This document shows positions 1 to 12,234 of a DNA stretch of 64,000 nt, piece after piece (position 1 is the stretch's first letter; each line of letters starts with the position of its first letter). Below the pieces are notes generated by a model that saw only the letters and a program-made list of their open reading frames with translations, had not been told where the DNA came from and searched no databases. Made by a program: the position numbers and the translations under genes. Where the stretch lies: the NCBI GenBank assembly GCA_021234155.1, contig JAJEKV010000132.1:1-64000 (forward strand), given 5' to 3'. This DNA is from Isoetes taiwanensis. Taxonomy: Eukaryota; Streptophyta; Lycopodiopsida; Isoetales; Isoetaceae.

Positions 1-899
1 GGAAGACCTTTGCACCTTGTGGATTGATCCATCAAGTCATCGATGCAGGGGCGCATACTTGTTCTTAATGGTGTGCTTATTCAAAGCTGCCTATAGTCTA
101 TGCATTCTTAAGCGCCATCCTTCTTCTTAGCGAAGAGAATGGAAGCTCCCAAATGGCGAGACACTAGGTCTAATGAACCCTAGGTCAAGCAGCTCACTGG
201 TAGCGCTTCTTCAGCTCCGACAACTCCAGCGTTGTCATTCTATATGGAGCCTTGCTTGTTGGCTTTGTTCGGGTTCGAGTGCTATCTACTTTTCGACTCC
301 TATAAGGAGGGCTGCTTGATCTCATCTGGAAAGAGATCATGGAACTCCGTGATCGGCTTAGCTATTTGCTTGACAACTTCTTGACACCTTGTCTTCTTTT
401 GCTTCCTTCGATTCCGGCTCGTTGATCTCAAGCTTGAAAATGTATGCCACTTGCTCACTCTTGATGCACTTGAACAGTAGTTTAGAAGACATACAACGCA
501 TGATGGGAACAACTTCCTTACGTTATCTCAATAATCTTGCCGTCGGGGTCTTTGGGAAGGTCACCTTCCGCTTTCCCAATCGATAATGGCCCCTTTGGTC
601 GAGGTACTCCATTCCTATGATCAAGTCATACTTTCCAATGCCCATTACTTCTGCCCCATCACGGATATTAATCCACAGCAAGTCGATGTCGAGGATTAAT
701 TCTCTTGCCCGTCACGCCTTCTTGCCCCACTTGCTAAGACAAGCGGGCCTTGGCTTTTGACTTTAGTGGTTTCAACTTCAACATTTTGAACCGTGCGGGG
801 GATGCAAAGTTATGGCTACTTCACGAGTCTATCAAGACTATGAATGACTTTGGCCTTAGCCTTCCCCTCTTTGTGGAAATTACTTTATCTTTGGCTCTC
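1..899 (-). pseudogene. pol start (protease and reverse transcriptase N-part) of copy A
   Basis: The minus strand carries the protease region near 700-880, followed by the linker and the start of reverse transcriptase at about 1-230. It matches copy B 31340-32230. The block around 40-130 corresponds to the RT motif with [11 protein letters not shown] in copy B. Frames are interrupted by indels. The element continues beyond the window, so RNase H, integrase and the 3' LTR are not visible. Confidence 0.65.
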
Positions 900-3800
900 G
901 CGCTCTGTATCTATAGCGACAAAAGATATGACACTCATCTGAATGTAGTGGCGGGCTTCCTCGCCCGTCGTTGTCCGACGAGTGTCCCAATCCCCAATTA
1001 AAGCTAGTCTTTTGCACTCATGGCGTAAAGGCGGTTCAATTTGTCCTATGGCTTTGGTGGAGGCTTACGAAGCAAAAGCTGCTTTTCTATGCACTCTGTC
1101 TCTTTTCCTTGGGCATTGCTTGCCAAAAGGATCGCCTTTGCTTTGGAGTAGTTTGACCCCTCTGCTTGTCTTTGAAGGACACGCTTCTTCTCCTGTTGTT
1201 TCCCACAGTTTGCCACCTTATGGGGCTCCTAAATTTGGACTGAATTTTGTTTTGCTCTAGGGCTATAGCTCCCTGCCCGCCTTGCCTTTGTCACGGAAAT
1301 CTTCTTTGCCTCGCCGGCTAATTCTGGGGTCAGTCCCTTGCAAGCTTATAGCCTTGGACTGCATACGATCTTGTCTTAGGGTTTTATTGCCCTCACCGAC
1401 TTCTTGGGATCTCCTCATTCAGCCCCTCAATATAGCTTTCTCTTGCATGCTTCTCACCCAATTTTGCAGTGCGTCTGACCCGACCTCATGAATTCCTCAC
1501 GTATATTCTGGACGGACTTGTTCCCTTCTTTGCAACTTTGTAAAATTTCTTGCATCATACTAGACTTATGTTCCCTTGGGCGTAATGAAACTTGAAGGCT
1601 TTAGCAAACTTCACGAACTTACAAGCATCCCTGCTTAAGCCATGTGCCTTTGCATAACCCTTCCACCAAATCCGTGCGGCTCCTTTCAAGTTGGCTTTGC
1701 CACTCTTCCCTTTATCTTTATCCTTCATGCGTAGCATTGCAGGTACTCACTCATCTCGTCCACCATGCCTCTGCTTCTAATCGACACATTTCTCCCAGAA
1801 GCTGTTCCAATTCAGGGCCTTCCATACATTTGCCAGTCGGAATCTACCTTCTTCGGTAGGTCGGAGGCCACGATGTCCCTTTGTAAGATCCATCACGGGG
1901 TGTTTCCTCGCCTTCCCTCTTAGGTGTTCCTTTGCCTTCCATCTGTTCGGTCACGGGCTTGCTCTTCCTCTTCCTGGTCGGTCTGAGTGCGAGCTTGAGT
2001 CGGAGAATCCGGCTCGAGGGATCTCCTTCTCTTGCTCCTCTTCTTGTTCCTTCGGGTTTTCAGAGTGATGCTTGGCAGTGAGCATTGCCAGAAACTGCTC
2101 GGCGTGCGGACTAATAGAGCCTTTATCATTTCAAGGTCAGTCCTCATCACGGGATATCTCCTCCTCTGGGGTCATGGGTTCCATTTCTTGAATAAGTTCC
2201 TTGCGGGGGGTGAGTGCAGGCGGGGTCTGCATTCTTCCCCTAAGGTCTTGGCGTTGTGCATTTCTTTGACTTAGGCCTCTAACTACATACACAAGTAATT
2301 CATGGCTATATGGTTGGTTTACTTGTTCTCTTGCATTGTTTATGGTTTGTTGGCATAATTGTGGAACAAAATATATCAACAAAACATTTAAAGTCTACAG
2401 AGATTATATTCATATATTATATAATATTTTTAGTACAAAAGTCTCAGGGATCAAGAGTCTAACTAGTCTTGAAATGGCCCGGTAAGGCGGGTTGTCCTCA
2501 AGGGAACTTTTAACTTGGGCGTTCCTAGAATGACCCAAGTTCGATGATAAACTGGCGGCGAACGCCACTGCAAGGCCTCTCACGAGATCTTCTACCACTA
2601 GCGATTAGGATGTAAGGCTGCGGTGGACCGCCAATCTGCGCTGCCGTCGATGGGGTATGGCGAAGTCAAGGTCAAGTGCCATTGCTCTCTTGACCCGGGG
2701 CGGCATAGTCGACATTTGCGCTATCGCGAGCATGCTGCGAAACTGAGTGCAATCGGCATGAACACTCCTTCTTCACCTCACGGGGCTGAACTTGCGGTGG
2801 ATTACGCTATTCTCCCCATCTAGCGGCGGTGGAGGTAGTACCTGGGGGACTTTGTCATTGTGTCGTTTTGAAGCTTCTCATTTCGATTGACCTCTGTTCT
2901 ATGTAGTCAGCGTATTAATGATGGACCTCTATCTGGTAAGCTCCACGCCAGTCTTCGATTATGGTGTCGATTAAGCTGAGGTCGATTCCTTCTCCTCTTA
3001 ATGGAGGTGGTGTCGAAGGTCCGACATTAGAATGCTGGTGGTCTTCCCACGGATCCCCATCGTTCACGGAGGCGGGAACTCCTCCTCAGATTGGCAGCTC
3101 TTGCTCCTCCATCATTTGCACGATATTCTTTGCGAGGCTGTATAACAAAGTCGACTCTCTTTGTATAAGTGTGGCTTCCCTTACTTGGAGGCGGAAAGTC
3201 AGAGGCTCCCCGGACGATGAAGTGTCAGATCAAGAAGCCCGTAATTGCGTGGTGGAGTAGTTCATCAATTTGAACTCCTCTCCCACACTTTCGGGAAGGT
3301 TACGGATGTATTTGAGGAGTAAATACTCCTCTCGTTGATGATGATCGGGGGCTAGGCTTGTGATGCCTAGCAGTGGGTGGAGCAATTCGATTTTACGCGG
3401 CTCACGCTTTCGAAGTTCACCATCTCTGATTACGCTTGTTGCCGTTCCTCCTACGAGTCAGGAGCTCAGGTGTACTTATTGTCGATGGGACTCCTCTTCT
3501 TCTTAGTCTTTTTCCTTCACGCTCTTTGATCGTCGCAGGCGCATCGCTCTTCTTCTGTATTTGCTATGGGGTCCACCTCCATCGGAGGGATAGAGGTTGC
3601 CCCATTGGGTTTTGACCGCGGTGGGATAAAAAGAAGATGGCTAAGGCAGCGGTGTAGGAGAAGATACTTGGTCTGTTGGTTTATCGAGGACCATGTAGTC
3701 TGGCGACCTGGCGGCTTTATTGGTCAGGTACTTAGCGATGTTGGGGACATCCCAAAAGCGCTTGAAGGGATGGGGCGGGGAACAAAATAGCCTATGCAGG

Positions 3801-3982
3801 GGGGACTGGACAGGGAGGGTCCACCCTAGCTGGAATGCTAGGACTTGTCTATATCTTGGGTTGCATTTAAGCGTGGCTTGGATGTCAATTTCTTTGCCAA
3901 AGACTTGGAAGATGTCGTGACATGCGCCTCAGCCCAAACATGACGCTGGCGACGTACCATCGGTGAAATTCGTGGTGGCCAT
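900..3982 (-). pseudogene. gag region of chromovirus copy A
   Basis: Capsid/nucleocapsid polyprotein region. The start is taken at 3982 because the sequence AATGGCCACC, encoding MAT-x-F-x-DG, corresponds to the gag start of copy B (MATDFGDG). The region aligns with 28245-31240 of copy B but contains many frameshifts, so no frame longer than about 100 codons survives. A CCHC zinc knuckle is expected near 1000-1150 but I cannot read an intact one. Part of the left-hand region (1300-2600) is the best match to copy B 29900-30900. Confidence 0.6.
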
Positions 3983-4089
3983 TGATCTAGCAAAGGAAGG
4001 GGTATCAAGCGAATCTGGCGAAGCACCTCGGGGGCTGGAAGATGCGCCCTAGCGGTGGAGAGCAAACTTGCGAGGGGTGTCAAATGAAA

Positions 4090-4740
4090 AATGATGGACC
4101 TATTTATGAAAATGGAAACCCTAATTTTTGGATGACCTAGAATTTCTTGAGATTAGGTGATTGACCTATTAAAAGGATGCAATTGTAAGTTTGAAGACTA
4201 CTTCTAGGGGTTTGAGCATGCTAAGAACAACTAATGGACCTATTGCAACAACTTGGAGATCATTTGGTGAAGAAAATGACCGCGAGGTGTCTACGTTCTT
4301 GACCCAGATTTTGAGAATCTCATTTTACGTCTGGCTTGGCGTGTGAGACATGGGTCTAGTGGGCTAGACTTAATCAATTTGGGTGATTTAAGGCTGTAAT
4401 CCCACTAAAGCTTCGTCGAGTTAGGCCAAATTGACCCCTTATTTGGTCGATTTGGAGCTGTTTTTTGGGCACTTTTGGGCATGGTCTCCGCGTTAAGCCC
4501 GGCCCGATTTTGAGAATCTCAAAATGCGTCTGGTAGTGACGTGTGAATATCGTCTCAATTTTGCTTAAAACTCCAATTTTATCAAATCAAAAGCTAGAAT
4601 TCTATAACTTGACTTAATTAAGCTAGATTAGACACATTATTTATCCACAAAATTCTTTATATTAACAAAATTTATTATTTATTTACAAAGTCTCAAGGCG
4701 TTCTCCCTTGATGTGCACGGCAAGATACATATCTGCCTCA
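4090..4740 (-). promoter_or_regulatory. Second internal promoter region of copy A
   Basis: AT-rich noncoding stretch between ORF0 and gag. It carries two further hairpin modules, at about 4480-4565 and 4288-4357, with the same TTTTGAGAATCTCA core and GTCTC/GAGAC flanks. A TATA-like TCATAAATA on the minus strand at 4101-4109 lies about 119 nt before the gag ATG at 3982. Copy B repeats the arrangement at 27540-28130. Activity inferred. Confidence 0.55.
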
Positions 4741-5896
4741 TGAGGGGTAACCCTCTTGGCGTGTCTTGTGCGGCCGTCCGAATCTTCAAAATCTTTGCAC
4801 TATTTTTTGCTACGTAGCACAACAACATCTCTTGTAAGCACATGGCATCTCTGCATAACCTCAGCGGACCAAGCGTTGAAGCGATTGCGGGGAATCAAAG
4901 TCCGTAACTTCACGGAAGTGCGGGATTTCCTTGAGGGCTCTGTTCTCCAACTTCTTCTTGACCGCTTCTTTCACGGTGCTACGGGAGGCTTGGGCTTTGG
5001 TGGAGAGGGGCTTGATGTCGACTCGCCGTGGTGTCGCCTTCAATCGTTCTCACCACGGTGCTCACGGTAATAGGCATTGTAGGCCTCCCGCCCGCCATGT
5101 AAAGCGTTGTGCTCCTTGATCCTCTTCGATAGACCTTGGCGGGGTCTATCACATATACCTCCCGTTGTGGCCGGGTAAGGGCTTTGACCCTATCCGTCGT
5201 CGGGAGCGGTGAGAGCCGCCACCGCTTCGGCCTCCTCACGCTCTGTGCTACCTGGGGGTACTTCCTTCTCTGAGGGGGGCCGGGGGTTTGGCGAGACTTC
5301 GCTCCATGCGTGTAGGAATGCGTAGTCTTGGTCAGTGCGTCGGTGGAAGGCGGGGTCTCTTAACCGCCTGATGGTTTCGTTGATTCTGGGACGATACAAA
5401 CAAACTTGCTTAGACCTTCACAACTTTCTGTAGATTTTGCCTTGATGGCTTTGGCCTTTCTCTTCTTTGGCCAGTTGGGCGTGGTGGTCGTCTTCCCGAC
5501 TCTTAGATCCTCTGCTCCGCTCGGCGTTCTTTGGCTTCATACTTGCTTATAGGCGTGCAAGATCGGCTTCTTCATCGGGGTGAGCTTGACATTTTGCTTT
5601 GCTCTTCTCTCCCTTGCTCCTCGGCTATTGGGCTGCCTATGCGCTCCCTTGCGGCTCCTGGTCCTCTCCTCCTCGCTGCGATGTCCTCTAAGATTTGATG
5701 CATGATGCAGTAGGTGGAAGTCGTCTATGATCACCGATTGTGGTGGCTCGATCCGATCTGCATCTTAAACAGAAGAGAATAAGCCTTCAGGAAAAGCGTT
5801 CTTGTAGGACCCTCGAAAGAGGCCGAGAGCATTTGTATTTGGATGTGGATCCTTTGGCGAGGCTTCCTTATGATCTGTTTTGTCGCGGGCCATCAT
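4741..5896 (-). pseudogene. Extra upstream reading frame (ORF0) of chromovirus copy A
   Basis: Unrecognised coding-like region between the two internal promoters. It begins ATGATGGCCCG at 5896/5893; copy B has ATGGCCCG at the same distance from its TATA box, and both then encode a short conserved KEASP motif. The products would be rich in Lys, Arg and Glu, with acidic/basic mixed tracts and no catalytic motif I can name. The 3' end, about 4741-4880, matches copy B (a shared word TTTTGAAGATTC followed by a CGCCAAG-G-GGGTTACC stretch). The frame is now broken into pieces (for example 5190-5399 and 4979-5239). Additional ORFs before gag are known in Ogre/TAT elements, but those lack a chromodomain. 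Function unknown. Confidence 0.5.
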
Positions 5897-5998
5897 TTTT
5901 TATACCGTCGTCCGGGGCTAAGCGGAGGAAGATCGCCTATGGCGGACCACGAGCAATTTTTCTAAGGAAGGAGCGTGGAAATGGGAGGGTCTGGAGGT

Positions 5999-6525
5999 CT
6001 ATTTATAGGGGTCAATTTTAGGTCAACTTTTAAACTACCTTTTTGGGTTGCTTAAACATCTAAAACCCCTAATTAAGCAAGGTCTCACCGTTAAGCCCGG
6101 CCCAGATTTTGAGAATCTCAAAATCTGTCTGGGCGGCGTGTGATTATAATGAGACCCACTACTAAGTTTTGTACTTTTTAAAACATGTAACATGCCAATT
6201 CTAATGATTCTTAGCTTAATTTTAGATTTATCAATTTATTTTCTTGTGATTTATGACTTTTTAGCGTTTAAAATTTGAATGTCTCCGCGTTAGCATGACC
6301 AGATTTTGAGAATCTCAAAATCGTCTGGCAGCGGCGTGTGGTTTCCTACACGGAAGGTTGGCTCATCAATTCTTAATATTTTTACGTTTTCGTTCATTTT
6401 AATGGTTACTAGCTTAGCAAAACTACAAAATGAAAAAATTTCCCCATTTTTAGGGTTTAAGGATCCTATCAAGTTAGTACTCTACTGGGAACATGGTCGG
6501 TGCTTTGCTCTTGGTCACCAAGAAC
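5999..6525 (-). promoter_or_regulatory. First internal leader/promoter of copy A: two hairpin modules and a TATA box
   Basis: Noncoding leader between the primer site and ORF0. It contains two hairpin modules, at about 6281-6345 and 6085-6165. Each has a core of 10-11-bp arms around AAT (GATTTTGAG-AAT-CTCAAAATC). The 6085-6165 module is also enclosed by an outer GGTCTCA...TGAGACC repeat. A TATA box, CTATAAATAG on the minus strand at 5999-6008, follows and lies about 105 nt before the ORF0 ATG. The same order occurs in copy B. Promoter activity is inferred. Confidence 0.6.
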
Positions 6526-6540
6526 ATTGCTCGATACCAA
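6526..6540 (-). promoter_or_regulatory. Primer binding site (tRNA-Met type), copy A
   Basis: The minus strand reads TGGTATCGAGCAATG two bases after the LTR end. Plant tRNA-Met primer sites normally read TGGTATCAGAGC, so this is that site with one A missing from CAG. Copy B has the same form at 25613-25627. Confidence 0.8.
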
Positions 6541-6542
6541 CT

Positions 6543-8181
6543 GTGGCGTCCCCTACTCGTATCGATTGCACTCGCAGTAAACAAACAGGAGTTCATCCCC
6601 ATACCGGCAGCCATGGCGTCATAGAGACCCCTCCACATAACTGCGCAGCGTGGCGGGTTCGGTGGGAAAAGTGAAGGGTCATTTGCGTCTCCCTCGAGGG
6701 TCTACCTAGGCTGCGAGGCGTAAACATACATGTCGGTATATAGCATAAGCACATATCCACCTCAAGGGTGGTCCATCACATCTGCATAAACAAGGTGAGC
6801 ACAATACATATGGGGAGCTCTACCCAAGGTTCATACTCAAGGGGATGGTGGCGGCTTGGGTATCGAGTTCATTGCGGGCGCGGAATTCATGGCAATGGAT
6901 TTGGGCATATGAGCTTTATGGCATAGGGTTGTCCGTTCCATCAGCCCCTCACATTACACACTTTGCGGTAAGGCTGAAAAGTGTTGGGACTTTTGTAGCC
7001 GCGGGATGCATAGCCAAAAGGGCTATTCTGGGTTTCATCTCCCGATTCAGATGGGGCGGTGGAATCACTTCCTCGAGAGGTCTACATCTTGACTCAAGGT
7101 GACTAGAGGGCCCTTTGCCGGTATTGACTTGAACCCATTGGAAGGTGAACCCCACCCCGCGGTTGTCGAGCCCATGCCTTACACTTTCGGTGGCAAAGGC
7201 ATTAGACCTAGTCACAATGATCCCCGGTAGCACTAACACACCATAGGGATCGTTCAAAGAGTCGAGAACACGAACCTCCTTCTAAGCCCGGTCGGCCCCT
7301 TCACCCACAACCCGGTGTGGTTCTTGTGCCTGAGGCGAATCTATAGTGTGCTAGAGGCTACTCTAGGAGCATCTACTACCAAGCTCTAGGTCTCTACCCC
7401 CTTCCCAATACAAGGAGTTCATGAAACATCATCCACATACTTCCACGGAAGAACTAAAGAACTATATCTAATCTACATCATAGAGTTAGGTTCTTTAGTT
7501 AGGAGAGCAGTATCTAGAGATCTAGAAGGCTGTTATGGGCAATTTAATAGGCTAAACCTCTTGATTCTATGGTGAAATAGGGTTTAGACTATCTAGCTGA
7601 CAAATACACGATCCTTGGTGGCTCCTCGACTGGGCTTCGACCATCTATTTGGCTTATTTCGAGATCAAGGGAAACTAATGATGCAATTCTCTGATCGACG
7701 GGATGCGGTTTTTTTAACATTGGCTGACCAAAGCAGTTCTAAAACCTAGAAGCGAAAATTGGGCAAGTTAGGGTTTCTCTCCTTTAATAGACAAAGGGTT
7801 GGCTAGGGTTTCCAATTATCCCCTTTAGGCATGTGGGATAATTGGGAATGCTACTGCCTTTAATGGCTAGGTGGCAAAATGTGCCCACATGGAAATGTGT
7901 GCCCATTAATGTGTACATTGGAAAATGTGCACATTAATGCACACCTATGGGTGTGGCCCACTTGGCATGAAGTGTCCACATGGAAATATGTGCCCACATT
8001 AATGTGTACATTGGAAAATGTGCACATTAATAGTTGCCCATATTTACGGCAAGTTGCCCTCTGGGGGCTACTCACTGGCTACTGCGTTAAGCGTACCGTC
8101 GGTCGGTGGCGTAATGCGGTGTGGCGATGCCGATATCGTCTGGGGCCGGGTATCGTCATCTGGAAACGTCATTAAGCCACA
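6543..8181 (-). repeat. 5' LTR of chromovirus copy A
   Basis: In element orientation it starts TGTGGCTTAATG at 8181 and ends GGGGACGCCACA at 6543, giving canonical TG...CA ends 2 nt from the primer site. It is about 1640 bp and matches both LTRs of copy B. Unlike them it holds an extra ~100-bp tandem duplication around 7880-8035, where the words CATGGAAATRTGTGCCCA and GTACATTGGAAAATGTGCAC occur twice. Confidence 0.9.
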
Positions 8182-8379
8182 CTGCGTTATACTTGCATGT
8201 TCGATGAAATCGGGGTCACATTACAATTGAACGGGTAATTTGCAAGACACAAACCTTGACCTCCATAACGAAACTTTCTTTGGGTTTTGATGCAAAGTTC
8301 TGATAACCAAACTTCGTCTACCTCGTCATCAACAACAAAGCGAGAGGCAAGCATTTACAAACTAAAAACGTTATCATAC

Positions 8380-8753
8380 CTAATAAGTATGGCGGGAGGC
8401 CATGTTAGGATTCTCCTCCACGGCGTTAACCAATTCAAAGATGCTACGTCGAGGGGCAGAGTCGAGAAAACAAGTTGGGGGAAAATCAAACCATCAATGG
8501 GTCTTACATTTGCCTCAAGAATAGAGGTATGAGAACAATCTCCTATCTTAGCAATGCTAACTCTCTCCATATTGCCATTGTTGTCACTATGGTGGTCTAC
8601 GTCGTCATGGGCTCCCCCCTGCTCATCGTCACATACAATCCACCCATCGACCATTACCAGCAAATCAATTCGAAGTCTTTTTTGGGCCTTTGGAAGGTAG
8701 TCTTCCACATGCTCAACAATGCACTCAACAAATTTTCCCTTCTTGGAAGCCAT
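8380..8753 (-). CDS. First exon of an unrecognised gene
   Basis: An open frame of about 125 codons starting MASKKGKFVECIVEHVEDYL at 8753. It has a basic N-terminus, an amphipathic stretch and an Asp/His-rich acidic segment (about residues 40-62). The frame runs to a good donor, AG|GTATGA, at 8380, so I end the exon there rather than at the stop at 8355. A TATA-like TATAAATTT lies about 35 nt upstream of the ATG. The next exon would lie beyond the LTR of copy A, which begins 200 nt downstream, so copy A may sit in this gene's first intron in the same orientation. I do not recognise the protein family. Confidence 0.35.
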
Positions 8754-8789
8754 GGCATCGAACCCATCACAGACATCCGAAATTTATAG

Positions 8790-11700
8790 AAGCACTCGGC
8801 CAATCCTCAAACTGCACAAGATCTAACATTTAATGCCAAATATTCCATGCAAATATTCGGGATCGTAGCCTGAGTAATGCGAACTTGAGATCATAGCAGA
8901 CCAGTGAGAGACGCATCCTTCTTATAAATCGATGCAATTGCTCAGATCAAATCCGATTGTAATGGTCGTAATCATGACGTCACGCAGTCCTCCTTTTAAT
9001 TTTTTTAACTATATTTTTTGAAGTACACGTGGTGCTCTCAGTTTTTTTTTTTTTCTTGAGACGGAAATATTCCATCAAACAAAAAAAAGGAAGCTAAAGC
9101 CTCCCTGTCTAAAGAAAAAACCCTTGAGAAACCCTAGAGGCATACATTTTATAGGTCTGCGGCTGATTACATTTCTGATCTGCCTTTTTGCCGCCGATTT
9201 TGATCTATGCATCGATTCTGAATGATGGCTGCTCAGTGGCTGCTTTCGCACCTCGTCTAGGCGTTCAAGGTAGTAATGTGCTCCCCATTTAGGGTTCCTA
9301 AATTTTCCCGTCAATTCTTTTACTACATCACTTGAAGCTTAGATTTATGTAATGTATAAGCACACATAAGCTACAGAGTTTGCTGCAACAAATATTTTCA
9401 TTTGTATTTGCAATCTGGCTTGTATCAGAGAATATCAGGTTTCCTAAGTACAAACATGGTACATGGAGCAAAAGAAAGCGGTTGTAACTTTCATCAGCCC
9501 CCCCCTTTTTTTTTTATATATTCTTAAGAGTCATTAGCTTATTCTTGCAATCTGAGAATGTAATTGGCCTCCCTCTATTTTCACACAAGATATGCAATGG
9601 ATAACAGAATTCTCATTAAGCCGTTATTTGCATCACGGGAAGAGACCACTCTGTTCTCTGTGTATGATGTTTTATAAGCTGTCAGAGCACTGTTAGCTAA
9701 AATAAAAAGAGGAAAAGGACAAGGCAGGCTTAAATTTCATTGGGATGCCATTTCGTGATTTAGGGAAAACCAGCTTCTTTTTAGCTTTGAGGAGTCCTTA
9801 TCTCCATCTGAAAATTGCATGACTTGTTATTGTCTTCTCCAGGTTTGGAACGGGAAAGAGACACCTTTGCTTTAATTTTTTGTAGCAGAGGCACAAAGTT
9901 AAGGTTAACATTTTTAACGTGTTTCATGTGGGGTTTAGTGCCAATGTCACTTTATAATACTGTTTTCTAATTGGATCCTTTGTAAGATTATGAACAATCA
10001 AGCTTCTAGTAAATCTAAACAATCACGCCTATGGATGACCTTAAACTTCTTATTGCGAGTTGTTTTCAGCCTTTTAAGATCAGTTCAACATAAGAAATGC
10101 ATAGCAGAGGACTTGCTCTACATGTCTGTATGCTGCACTTTATTTTCCTTGCAGTATGAAATAGTTCCCAGGCTGGTTTCTCTTTAAAACTAAACTACTA
10201 TTTGGAATAAGAAAATTTGTAACAGTGATGGAAATGCTATGATACGGTAGCAGCATATGCGTGGGCTCTAGCATGTTTTCTGCCTTATGGCTCTTGCATA
10301 AAGCTACTTGCACTTCGTTTGCATTTTAGATTTATTAATGCTCATGTTGGACTAAAATTGATTACATAACTGGTATAGCCTTAACCTTCATATATGATTT
10401 GCATAAGATGCAGAAACTTTGAACAAAATAATGGAAGACGTTATTGGGTACACAAGATTGGGTTATTGGCAACAGATTGATCTCAGCGAGCATACACTGT
10501 TTTAGGCACCTTTTGGATTGCCATGGCTGCACAAACTTAGGCTGCCAGCAGAATCATTTGTCTTAAGGTTGTCTCCTTTATAATTGTTACTTTATACAAT
10601 TACTTAGAACAATGTGCAGTGGGCGTCACATCGGTCAACCACATTTGTGCTTGCGAACTGCAAAGCTGGCCAGTTTTTGCACATCTTTAATGATTGATCA
10701 CTGCATTTGTTGAGTGCATATTTTGGGACCATCTGTGGCTATATGTGTCCTGCTTCACAATTGCAGATGGGTTATTGGATTGATGATGTGCAAATTGATC
10801 AAAATTTTAAATATGCTGTACAAGATTGTGAATAGAATAGGTTTCTAAGATTGCTAGTTTAGCCACCTTTGAGGCATGTAGGCTTTATTGGATTGCCACC
10901 TTGGGAGGGCAATTGTTTCCTTTCTCTAGGGAACTTCTGCTGCCCTTATTTTAATACAAGTCTGTAGGATTGACTGTGCCAATGATGATTACTCATGTAT
11001 CGAACTGCTAATGGAGTCTTTTTTAAGGACGATGAATAGAATTATCTTCTCTCTGAGGCACATAGACCTTGATTATGATTAGTTTGTGCACTAGCAAAAA
11101 CTTTTTATCAATTATATATAGTCAGATTTTAAGGTGCCTGCATGCCAGCGCTGATTTGTATTGAATTGCTTTAGGAAATACTTTATAGCAGAAAAGGGCA
11201 GAATAACCTTTTTTCTGAGGTACTGGCTTTTAGTTTTTATTTGTTATCTAGTCTACACATGTTTTACTTAGTACGCATTTACACATTCTATACCTGCATA
11301 TTAAAAGGGAATCCATTCTAAGGAAAATAGTCTTCTCTTTGAGGCATGTGGGCTTCATTGATTTGCCCCGTGGGACGACAATCCTTTTCCTTTTCCTGGG
11401 AAACTTCTGCTGCACAAGACAGACACCTATGGGATTGGCTGTGCCAATGATGATCACTTATGTATCGAACTATTGAGGAATCCTTTTTGGGGATGATGAA
11501 TATAATAATCTTCTCTCTGAGGCACCTAGACTTGTTTACTTGATTATCTTGTACACTAACAAAAACTTGTAGCTGATTAATTCTAAGTGCCTGCATGGCA
11601 GTTATTATTATTTCTTATTAAATTGCCATAGATCCATTTTGGCAGAAATTGGGCTTGCTTTTACCCTTTGTTTGTGTGTTTAATTTTTCCTTAATATTAA

Positions 11701-12230
11701 GGTAGTTGGCAAATGTTTTATTAAGCAAGGATTGGCACATTCTATAAGAACGACCGTGTTAAGGATGATATACTATTAGGAATTCGACTACTATTTAGCG
11801 AATCCCTTTTAAGGAGGATAGTCTTCTTGTATGTTTCATTGGATTTCCCTCTGGGAGGGCGATCTTCTGTTTAATGAGTTTTTTTTTTGTGGATTTAAGA
11901 GCAATGATGCTTTGTAGTGAAATATTCTTGCAGATTCTTGAAGATCTGAGATTGACGGACCATGGACTTCTCTTCACATTTTTTAAAGGAATAAATTTTC
12001 TAGTCTTAGTTAGGGTTGGAGACTGCTTCTGATTGTTGAAGAACAAGTTTCATTTTGTGCTTTGAATGAGCTTTGAGGGCTTGTTTTACGACAGAAAAGC
12101 TGCTGATTATCATGGCAAGAATGCCTATGTCACGAATTCCCAGGGTAAGGAACACATGATTTAAGCTTGTGTTCCTTTGTGTCTCAGTAATTTAATGTGC
12201 TGGATCTAATTATGTAATATGCATGTCTAT
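8790..12230. other. Noncoding stretch with a tandem duplication
   Basis: No convincing coding region on either strand. Short frames such as 9075-9314 have no recognisable motif. A homopolymer T run at 9041-9053 is followed by TTCCATCAAACAAAAAAAAGG, resembling the tail end of a retroposon, but I cannot assign it. The main structure is the ~480-bp repeat at 10860-11870. The Maf-like gene follows, so part of this may be its 5' untranslated or intronic sequence. Confidence 0.5.
10860..11870. repeat. Tandem duplication, period about 480 bp, plus a partial third copy
   Basis: Shared words in order: a TTGCC...GGGA(G/C)G line, GGAACTTCTGCTGC (10922, 11400 area), TGACTGTGCCAATGATGAT versus TGGCTGTGCCAATGATGAT, ATGTATCGAACT, ATCTTCTCTCTGAGGCAC, CACTA(A/G)CAAAAACTT, and GTGCCTGCATG. 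A third partial copy starts near 11810 (AAGGAGGATAGTCTTC, then CTGGGAGGGCGATC). No coding content seen. Confidence 0.75.
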
Positions 12231-12234
12231 GAAG

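Larger units (their letters stand above)
1..8181 (-). mobile_element. Ty3/gypsy chromovirus-like retrotransposon, copy A (3' part outside window)
   Basis: A minus-strand LTR retrotransposon entering from the left edge. Reading leftwards from 8181 it has a 1.64-kb 5' LTR, a tRNA-Met-like primer site, a leader with an extra reading frame, gag, protease and the start of reverse transcriptase. Its reverse complement aligns block by block with copy B at 24048-37093: LTR to LTR, the same primer site, two TATA boxes at matching places, the same gag start, and the same protease-to-RT stretch. The remaining pol domains and 3' LTR lie before base 1. Reading frames are broken by many small indels. The chromovirus label is inferred from copy B, whose chromodomain is visible; it cannot be seen here. 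Confidence 0.85.

Noticed and set aside
7860-8175. Overlapping frames of about 70-100 codons with repeated CTFSNVHIN
   Set aside because: Inside the LTR; the repetition comes from the LTR tandem duplication.
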